Shown piece by piece: positions 1 to 5,703 of a stretch of 9,235 nucleotides of DNA. The notes beneath the pieces are model-generated. The model did no database searches. It was not told where the DNA came from and was given only the letters and a program-made list of their open reading frames with translations. The position numbers were made by a program, and so were the translations under genes. Source of the stretch: Anaerolineae bacterium (GTDB lineage: Bacteria > Chloroflexota > Anaerolineae > Aggregatilineales > Aggregatilineaceae); assembly GCA_016929355.1 (NCBI GenBank), contig JAFGJA010000393.1, positions 1 through 9,235 of the forward strand, given 5' to 3'. Numbering within the stretch: the stretch's first letter is position 1; each line of letters opens with the position of its first letter.

Positions 1-41
1 GGTTCGGTTAAGATGCGTACAAGCAGTTGATCAACGGCCAT
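1..41 (-). CDS. Start of a downstream gene, cut by the window edge (possibly DUF58 protein)
   Basis: An ATG at 41-39 lies 30 bases after the MoxR stop codon and opens a frame that stays open to the window edge, giving 13 codons that read MAVDQLLVRILTE. An AAAGG ribosome-site-like stretch lies about 11 bases before the ATG. The spacing matches the other gene gaps in this run, so this is probably the next gene of the operon. In most bacteria the gene after moxR encodes a DUF58 protein (von Willebrand A-like), which is the guess here from context only. Thirteen residues do not allow the family to be recognised, and the true start could differ. Confidence 0.4.
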   Translation of the reverse strand, partial: MAVDQLLVRILTE

Positions 42-71
42 GCTGTCAATGACCTTTCTTGTAAATCGTCC

Positions 72-1079
72 TTATTCTTTGGTTGGCAACGGCACGCGGC
101 GCAGCAAATCATCAATGATTTCATCCGGTGCAATACCTTCGGCCATGCCTTCGAAATTGAGCAAAATACGGTGACGCAGCGCGGCAAAAGCCACTGCCTG
201 CACATCCTCAAACGCGACGTTATAGCGCCTTTCCAGCAGCGCGTTCACTTTCGCACCCAACACCATCGCCTGACTGCCGCGCGGACTGGCCCCATAACGG
301 ACAAACTGCCCGACCAGACTGTCTGACGCCGCGTGTTCAGGATGCGTGGCGATCACCAGTTCGGCAATGTAGCGGCTGACGTGGGAGGCAATCGGCACTT
401 GCCGCGCCAAATCGCCCATTGCCAGAATCCGCGCACCATCGGCGGCGGTGTCTGCGTGCGCGACTGATGCGCCCGTAGTCCGGCTCATGATCTCGACCAG
501 TTCCTCAGTCGAGGGGAACAATACATCGATTTTGAACAGGAAACGATCCAACTGCGCTTCGGGCAGGGGATACGTTCCTTCCATCTCAAGCGGGTTTTGC
601 GTCGCCAGCACGAAGAACGGCAGGTCGAGGTTATAGCGCTCATTAGCCGAAGTGACAGTTTTTTCCTGCATGGCTTCCAGCAGCGCGGATTGGGTTTTGG
701 GCGTAGCGCGATTGATTTCATCCGCCAAAACCAGATTGGCAAAAACCGGCCCCGCTTCGAACCGGAAATAGCGGTGTCCGTCTTCGCTTTCTTCCATGAT
801 ATTCGTGCCGACAATATCAGCAGGCATCAGGTCCGGCGTAAACTGGATACGGGAAAATTTCAGGTCCAGCACATCCGAAAGCGTGCGGATCAACATGGTT
901 TTACCCAGTCCCGGTACGCCTTCCAGCAGCGCATGACCGCCCGAAATGATGCACATCAGCACTTGCCGGACTACTGTATCCTGCCCGACAATCACTTTGC
1001 CCACTTCGTCTAAAATGGCTTGTGCAGTTTGATGAAAATCGTCTACAGAAATTGAATCAGTCGCTATAACGTCGGTCAT
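72..1079 (-). CDS. MoxR-family AAA+ ATPase
   Basis: This 335-residue protein is a cytoplasmic AAA+ ATPase of the MoxR family, which uses ATP to help fold, assemble or activate partner proteins, often together with von Willebrand A or DUF58 proteins. Visible motifs are Walker A GVPGLGKT (54-61), Walker B LVLADE (116-121) followed by INRATPKTQSALLEAMQE, sensor 1 ATQNP (159-163), the family motif PLPEAQLDRF (171-180), and sensor 2 GASPRG (263-268, Arg267). The C-terminal helical lid (about 200-330) is complete, and the length is normal for the family, so it should be active. The ATG at 1079 is supported by GAAGGG at 1089-1094, nine bases upstream. It follows the lipoprotein gene by 26 bases. The family call is firm; the client is unknown, but the membrane proteins encoded upstream are candidates. 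Confidence 0.96.
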   Translation of the reverse strand: MTDVIATDSISVDDFHQTAQAILDEVGKVIVGQDTVVRQVLMCIISGGHALLEGVPGLGKTMLIRTLSDVLDLKFSRIQFTPDLMPADIVGTNIMEESEDGHRYFRFEAGPVFANLVLADEINRATPKTQSALLEAMQEKTVTSANERYNLDLPFFVLATQNPLEMEGTYPLPEAQLDRFLFKIDVLFPSTEELVEIMSRTTGASVAHADTAADGARILAMGDLARQVPIASHVSRYIAELVIATHPEHAASDSLVGQFVRYGASPRGSQAMVLGAKVNALLERRYNVAFEDVQAVAFAALRHRILLNFEGMAEGIAPDEIIDDLLRRVPLPTKE

Positions 1080-1105
1080 TGGTCGTTACCCTTCACGAAA
1101 ATAGT

Positions 1106-1789
1106 TTAAGCTGGCGGCAGTTGTGTGATGTCCGCGATCACGGTGTTGCCCAGCGCATCAATCGCCGTAATCCGTGTGGCCCCGGTTATACCCACGCGGA
1201 CAAACATAAATCCGCCATTGACTACGCTCACTGAATCAGAACTGCCATCTTCATATACGAGAGCAACCGCCGAAACTGTCGCGTTATCAACGCGACCAAA
1301 CGTAACAGTATAGGGCTGCCCATCCGATGCGAGGAAAGGCATAACGCCGACAATGCCCGGCACGCCAAGCTGCGGCGCGCAGACAACGGCCCCATTGGTC
1401 GGCTGCCAGATGCCATTGACAAAGCCCGTTAACAAAAAACCTGCGCAGGGCAAACCCGTCAGATTCGTATATGAGAACCCATAAACTTGATCCGAGCCAA
1501 GAGGACGCTGATCCCAGACGACCAGATTGTTGGCTGCATCATTACGACTTTGGATAAACTGCGCAATGGTTGCCGTCGTGGGATCACTGGCAACAGTCGG
1601 CTGTGGATTCGTTTGAACTGGCGGATTCGTCGGAATTGCCACAAAGGTTGGTGTATGGGTATAGAGTGTTGCCAGCGCGTTTTGCGTTTGTTCAGCTACG
1701 GGTATGGGCTGAATACAGCCTGTGCTCGCCAGGCCCACCAGCAATAGCAGCCCGGCGAGACTCGCGGCGCTCGTGCGTCGGTTGATCAC
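1106..1789 (-). CDS. Small probable lipoprotein, family not recognised
   Basis: The 227-residue product starts with a typical export signal: MINRR, a hydrophobic stretch (about 9-22), then ASTGC with Cys25. This suggests lipid attachment, but the lipobox is weak because Ser, not Leu or Val, stands at -3; a Leu lies two positions earlier. Residues 46-72 form a Thr/Pro/Asn-rich linker that would hold the globular part (about 73-227) away from the membrane. That part looks beta-rich, with two cysteines (115 and 137) that could pair outside the cell. I recognise no known domain. It sits between the coiled-coil membrane protein (28-base gap) and the MoxR gene (26-base gap), so it is probably part of the same operon and may be a surface component of the same assembly. 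The start codon is GTG, chosen because of a strong ribosome site. Confidence 0.85.
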   Translation of the reverse strand: MINRRTSAASLAGLLLLVGLASTGCIQPIPVAEQTQNALATLYTHTPTFVAIPTNPPVQTNPQPTVASDPTTATIAQFIQSRNDAANNLVVWDQRPLGSDQVYGFSYTNLTGLPCAGFLLTGFVNGIWQPTNGAVVCAPQLGVPGIVGVMPFLASDGQPYTVTFGRVDNATVSAVALVYEDGSSDSVSVVNGGFMFVRVGITGATRITAIDALGNTVIADITQLPPA

Positions 1790-1793
1790 CGTG

Positions 1794-1800
1794 TCCCCCT
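1794..1800 (-). promoter_or_regulatory. Ribosome binding site fixing the GTG start of the lipoprotein gene
   Basis: The minus strand reads AGGGGGA here, followed by CACG and the GTG at 1789-1787. The G-rich core lies five bases from the start codon. This gives the lipoprotein a full signal sequence and supports GTG over any later ATG. Confidence 0.6.
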
Positions 1801-1817
1801 ATCCTATGCAGAGTCGT

Positions 1818-3701
1818 TTATTGGTCCAGGGACGAAAAATAATCGTGAATTATATCGCGCTGATCGAGCGGAATCCGTCCGCTTTCCAACGCATTACTCA
1901 CAATGTCCCGATACTCATTGTACACGCCTGTATAGGATAGTGTCGATTCGCCTTCAGGATTGGGGCTAAATTCGCCTTGATTAATCGTTTCGCCTTCGTC
2001 ACCCTCAGGTTCCGTCCCGCCCACGTCAATAACATCGGTGCTTTCACCGCCAATCGTTGACGAATCAAACTCCGGGTTAAATTCCTGAATAACGCCACTG
2101 GCTGAAGGATCAGCATCGTTTTCCACTTCGCCGGGACCGGATTGATTCATCACCCCGGCGGTATCGTCGTTCCCGGCTCCGCCTTCACTATTGCCCGCAT
2201 CCGCCCCGCCGCCCGCATCCTGATTCTGCTGTATTTGCTGCGCCGCCCCTTGCTGGTTGGCCTGCTGACCGGATTGGTCAGCTTGACTGGCGGCGGCACT
2301 TTGCCCCTCGGTTTCGCTCTCAGAGGCTTCGCTCGATTCCGCTTCACCTTCGCCTGGCTGGGCTTGTTCGCCATCTTGACCGGGCTGCTGGCCTTCCTGT
2401 TGGCCCGGCTGCTGCCCCTGTTGGTCATTGCCCTGCTGCTGGCCTTGCTGCTCCCCTTGTTGGTCGCCAGACTGCTGACTTTGCTGTTCGCTGGACGGTT
2501 GCTGTTCACCATTCTGATCAGCTTGCGCCATCTCACGTTGGCTTTCCTCAAGCTGTTCCTGCGCATCCTGGGCCGCTTGCGCTGAAGGTGAATTTTCCTG
2601 GGCTTCTTCCTGTTCGCGCAATAATTCCCCAGCTTCGCGCGCGGCTTCCTGGGCCGCTTCCATATCACCCTGGCGCAAGGCTTCGGCGGTTTCGCGCATT
2701 TTCTCCGCTAACTCAGGATTGGTTTCCTGAATGGCATCAGCAGCTTGCTCCAAACGTTCAGCCAAGTCCTCACGCGCCTGCTGATCGAGTTCGTTTTGCC
2801 TCATATTGTCGGCTAAATCGTCCATCGCATCGCCAGCTTCGCTCAGATCAGGCTCTTGCAACGCCTCGGCCAGATCAGAGGTCATTTGCGATTGGGTCAA
2901 GTTCTGCGCGGCATCTTGATACGCCGCTTCGTCTTCCGCGCTCATCCCGTCCGCCATCTCGTTCATTTGCTCGGCGGCTTCGGCCATCGCTGCGGCAGCT
3001 TCCTGCTCCGAAATATCAGGCTGGGAGAGGATGTCTTGCGCTTCTTCAAGCGGTTGCGTCAGCGCGGCTTGTTCTTCCGGCGTCAAACTGTCGTTGGCTT
3101 CAATCGCCTCAATCGCTTGTTCCAGGTCTTGAATCTGCTGGTTGATCGCGTTATCCATTGCGCGCTGGCTACGGAGTTTGTCGGCCATTGAATTAGGCGC
3201 TAACAGGAGAAAAATTAATGTTGCCCCTAAACCTAAGACCATCGCTAGTTCCCAGATGCGCACTTCGAAGGGCAGCCCGGCGCGCACATCCACCTTCCCC
3301 GCCGCCGTGACCGCATCATTTAACTGGTGTTCGGCCAGCATATCCGGCACGGGAATCAATCCGCCGGTTAATTCGAGCGCCGTGCTGACCCGTTCTTTCA
3401 GGTCAAAGCGCAGATCGAAAAAGCGCGCATTATGCGTCTCAGAACGCGGCCAGCCCCACACCGCAACCAACACCCCGACTCCACCAACTAAAACCGCACT
3501 CACAGCAGCTAATGCCATTTGATCCGGCAGCAGCCAGGGTTTTAGCCGGGCGATGATGGCAATCGTGATCCCGATCAGCAGCCCGACAATCAAACCGCGT
3601 GGCAGCCAGATCACGCTCAGGATCAATCGCAAACGCCGATCCCAGCGTTTGGTTTGCTGTGATAAGCGAATGGCCGTTTGTTGGAGGATCACTGCGTTCA
3701 T
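1818..3701 (-). CDS. Membrane-anchored acidic coiled-coil protein with Gln/Gly-rich tract (DUF4175-like architecture)
   Basis: The 627-residue product has three predicted membrane helices (about 27-51, 61-84 and 150-168), with a basic and mixed segment (85-149) between the second and third. Next comes a long Ala/Glu/Gln-rich helical region (about 176-395) expected to form coiled coil, a Gln/Gly/Glu low-complexity tract (about 396-500), a Gly/Asp/Glu/Ser-rich linker (500-588), and a short ordered C-terminal module (590-624) ending in RDIIHDYFSSL. This layout resembles large DUF4175-like membrane proteins found beside MoxR, DUF58 and VWA genes; that comparison is from memory. No catalytic motif is visible, so it is more likely a scaffold or tether. 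The ATG at 3701 has only a weak ribosome site (AGAAAG, 8 bases away) and lies 19 bases after the permease stop, so translational coupling is likely. The reading frame is certain; the function is not known. Confidence 0.88.
   Translation of the reverse strand: MNAVILQQTAIRLSQQTKRWDRRLRLILSVIWLPRGLIVGLLIGITIAIIARLKPWLLPDQMALAAVSAVLVGGVGVLVAVWGWPRSETHNARFFDLRFDLKERVSTALELTGGLIPVPDMLAEHQLNDAVTAAGKVDVRAGLPFEVRIWELAMVLGLGATLIFLLLAPNSMADKLRSQRAMDNAINQQIQDLEQAIEAIEANDSLTPEEQAALTQPLEEAQDILSQPDISEQEAAAAMAEAAEQMNEMADGMSAEDEAAYQDAAQNLTQSQMTSDLAEALQEPDLSEAGDAMDDLADNMRQNELDQQAREDLAERLEQAADAIQETNPELAEKMRETAEALRQGDMEAAQEAAREAGELLREQEEAQENSPSAQAAQDAQEQLEESQREMAQADQNGEQQPSSEQQSQQSGDQQGEQQGQQQGNDQQGQQPGQQEGQQPGQDGEQAQPGEGEAESSEASESETEGQSAAASQADQSGQQANQQGAAQQIQQNQDAGGGADAGNSEGGAGNDDTAGVMNQSGPGEVENDADPSASGVIQEFNPEFDSSTIGGESTDVIDVGGTEPEGDEGETINQGEFSPNPEGESTLSYTGVYNEYRDIVSNALESGRIPLDQRDIIHDYFSSLDQ
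1830..1934 (-). other. Short C-terminal module of the coiled-coil membrane protein
   Basis: Residues 590-624 are the only compact, non-low-complexity stretch after the coiled coil. They contain a Tyr-rich start (YTGVYNEY), an amphipathic helix, the turn SGRIPLDQR, and the end IIHDYFSSL. I recall similar 'iP..R..V..YF' endings in related membrane proteins of other phyla, which would make this a conserved functional tail. That recollection has not been checked. Confidence 0.45.
2352..2519 (-). repeat. Gln/Gly low-complexity coding repeat
   Basis: This stretch of the coiled-coil gene codes for residues 395-450, built from short imperfect units such as QQG, QQGQQ and QQPGQ. On the plus strand it appears as runs of CTG and TTG, which create a long hydrophobic false frame. 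The repeat units vary in codon use (CAG and CAA mixed), so it is an old degenerate tract, not a recent perfect microsatellite. Confidence 0.75.
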
Positions 3702-3720
3702 GGTGTGCGCTTTCTAAAGG

Positions 3721-4674
3721 CTATTCTTCAACGTGGCGAATACGGCGAACCGACAACACAAAGAACACGACTGTCAAGATCACGTAAAGGATCGTGAACG
3801 GAATCCAGGGCGAAATCAACGTCACAACATCGCCATTAGAGAGCGTATAGTCAAACGTGCCAATGGCGCGTTGATTCAGCAGCAAATACTGGGCGGTGAA
3901 GGCCGTAGCCGGGGGATTGGTGCTGATAATCAGACCCGTAAAATAGAGCAGCCCCATCTGCGCGGAGGTATCCACGTTATCCATTGAAAAATCGAGGACT
4001 AACATCACCGCGCCCCAGACAATCGGCAGCCCAAACATAATAAACATGGCGGTGGCATAGGTGAGCACACTCGCGGTCAGGGTGCGCTTCGCCCCCGCCG
4101 AGAAGAAAATCCCAATCGCGGTAAATAACAACGCGGTGGCAGTCAGAATCACAAACGAGATGAGGACTTCCGTTTCAGCGACCCCACCGAAGAAAAATGC
4201 GATGCTTTGCAAAGGAACCGCCGCCAACAGCAGCAAAAAGACAAACGCCATCGCTGCTGATAGTTTGCCAAACACGAAAGAAAGCGGCGGCAAAAGCGTC
4301 GTGCGCAGCAGATCATACGTTTGGTGTTCGCGCTCACTGCTGATTGCACCAGACGTAAACGCCGGAGCAATAAACGCCACCAGTAACATTTCAACGGCCA
4401 CGACGCCGCCGAACAAGGTCCGCCCAATTTCCCCGACTGTCACCTGCCCACCCGAATTGATGGAGGCTTCCGATACAGCCACATAGATCAGCGATGAAAA
4501 AGCACTCAGCAGCAGCAAATAAACCGACAGAATGATAAAGGCCCGCGCCCCGCGCATTCGCCCGCGTAATTCTTTGAGGACAACCGGATTATCAGCCAGC
4601 CACCAGAATAATTTTCGCTGATTGGTTGGTTCTCTTTTGCCCTGATCGTCTGAGGTCGCTGAAACCGTCATCAT
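3721..4674 (-). CDS. ABC-2 type transporter permease
   Basis: This 317-residue integral membrane protein is the permease half of an ABC-2 type exporter; the ATPase gene lies directly upstream. About six membrane helices can be seen (roughly 45-68, 87-107, 136-160, 168-192, 200-228 and 291-309), with a large extracytoplasmic loop around 229-290. The diagnostic element is ISSEREHQTYDLLRTTLLPP (111-130) followed by SFVFGKLSA, the coupling-helix region of ABC-2 permeases that contacts the ATPase. The N-terminus (NPVVLKELRGRMRG, 29-42) is the usual amphipathic helix before the first membrane span. The start is a double ATG (4674 and 4671) with AAAGG seven bases upstream, 32 bases after the ATPase stop. 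The substrate cannot be told from the sequence. Only one permease gene is present, so it probably works as a homodimer. Confidence 0.92.
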   Translation of the reverse strand: MMTVSATSDDQGKREPTNQRKLFWWLADNPVVLKELRGRMRGARAFIILSVYLLLLSAFSSLIYVAVSEASINSGGQVTVGEIGRTLFGGVVAVEMLLVAFIAPAFTSGAISSEREHQTYDLLRTTLLPPLSFVFGKLSAAMAFVFLLLLAAVPLQSIAFFFGGVAETEVLISFVILTATALLFTAIGIFFSAGAKRTLTASVLTYATAMFIMFGLPIVWGAVMLVLDFSMDNVDTSAQMGLLYFTGLIISTNPPATAFTAQYLLLNQRAIGTFDYTLSNGDVVTLISPWIPFTILYVILTVVFFVLSVRRIRHVEE

Positions 4675-4706
4675 ACGTTCGCCTTTTATGTCGCTATAGT
4701 GATTAC

Positions 4707-5666
4707 TTAGGATACGATGCCTTTGGTGGCCCGCATAAAGACCGCCTCCAGATCGCGCGTTTCTTCTGAGAAATTGACCACCGGAATTTCACGGCTTGAC
4801 AGCGCTTTTAACAGGGTACTGACCCCGGTATCATCCCCGCCGAAATCGACCCGAATGCGCTTACGCCCATGATCGTCTGGCAAGTCTTGAATGTCGGTGA
4901 CGCCCTCGACCTGTAACAGCGCTTCTTTTGCCTGATCAACTTGATCCAGCAGCGTGATCGTGATCTGGCGCGTGGGCATTAACTTACGGCGAATCTCCTC
5001 GACAGTCCCCTGCGCCACCATTTGGCCCATCTCCACAATGCCCAGATGGGTACAAATTTCCGCCACATCCGCCAGGATATGCGACGAGAAGAAAATGGTT
5101 TTGCCCATACGGGCCATTTCCACCAACAATTCGCGGATTTCGATGCGGGCGCGCGGGTCCAGGCCGGAGGCCGGTTCATCCAGAATCAACACTTCGGGAT
5201 CGTGCGCCAACGTGCGCGCCAGGCTAAGACGCTGCTTCATACCCCGGCTCAGTTTTTCCACCATATCATCGCGGCGATGAGTCAGATCGACCAACGCCAG
5301 CAGATCATCGATCAATTGGGGGCGATCACGTTCGGGAATTTCATAACACGCAGCGAAGAAATCCAGATATTCCCAAACTTTCATATCGTCATACACCCCG
5401 AAAAAATCCGGCATATAACCAATCGCGCGGCGCACCTCGCGCGGATAATCGATCACCGAATAGCCCGCGACCTGGGCTGTGCCGGAAGTCGGCATAATCA
5501 GGGTGGTCAGAATACGCATGGTCGTCGTTTTGCCCGCGCCATTCGGCCCCACAAAACCATAAATTGCACCGCGCGGAACCTGAATGGAGAGGTCGTTCAC
5601 GGCGGTTAACTTGCCATAGCGTTTGATCAAGCCCTGCGTTTCGATAATGAAATCTTGAGATGCCAT
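4707..5666 (-). CDS. ABC transporter ATP-binding protein (ABC-2 class, GldA/CcmA-like)
   Basis: The 319-residue product is the ATPase that powers the permease encoded next. Motifs: Walker A GPNGAGKT (40-47), signature LSRGMKQRL (139-147), Walker B VLILDEP (159-165) with the catalytic Glu, D-loop SGLD (167-170), and H-loop SSH (His196). The Q-loop position carries Asp87 in IGYMPDFFGVYDDM where most ABC ATPases have Gln. After the nucleotide domain (about 8-220) comes a C-terminal accessory domain (about 233-315) of the type common in ABC-2 ATPases, ending in EETRDLEAVFMRATKG. The ATG at 5666 is supported by AGGGAAG seven bases upstream, and the gap from the previous gene is 37 bases. Family and role are firm. 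A specific substrate, or a name such as gldA, is not supported. Confidence 0.96.
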   Translation of the reverse strand: MASQDFIIETQGLIKRYGKLTAVNDLSIQVPRGAIYGFVGPNGAGKTTTMRILTTLIMPTSGTAQVAGYSVIDYPREVRRAIGYMPDFFGVYDDMKVWEYLDFFAACYEIPERDRPQLIDDLLALVDLTHRRDDMVEKLSRGMKQRLSLARTLAHDPEVLILDEPASGLDPRARIEIRELLVEMARMGKTIFFSSHILADVAEICTHLGIVEMGQMVAQGTVEEIRRKLMPTRQITITLLDQVDQAKEALLQVEGVTDIQDLPDDHGRKRIRVDFGGDDTGVSTLLKALSSREIPVVNFSEETRDLEAVFMRATKGIVS

Positions 5667-5703
5667 AGATTTGCTTCCCTAATGATGTGTTATGCTGAAT
5701 GCG

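Noticed and set aside
8..211. Minus-strand frame of 67 residues overlapping the end of the MoxR gene and the next gene's start
   Set aside because: It lies mostly inside the MoxR C-terminal lid in another frame, with unlikely composition and no motif.
2142..2585. Plus-strand frame of 147 residues, very Leu-rich and hydrophobic, that could look like a membrane protein
   Set aside because: It is the exact complement of the CAG/CAA/GAA-rich tract of the coiled-coil gene. Leu runs arise from reading CTG/TTG on the opposite strand, and it has no ribosome site or family motif.
2150..2668. Minus-strand frame of 172 residues, Lys/Arg/Ser-rich, that could look like a nucleic-acid-binding protein
   Set aside because: It is a shifted frame inside the low-complexity part of the coiled-coil gene. 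The main frame shows clear membrane helices, coiled coil and an ordered tail; this one shows none.
5022..5609. Plus-strand frame of 195 residues, His/Gln/Arg-rich
   Set aside because: It lies fully opposite the ABC ATPase, whose complete motif set proves the minus-strand frame.
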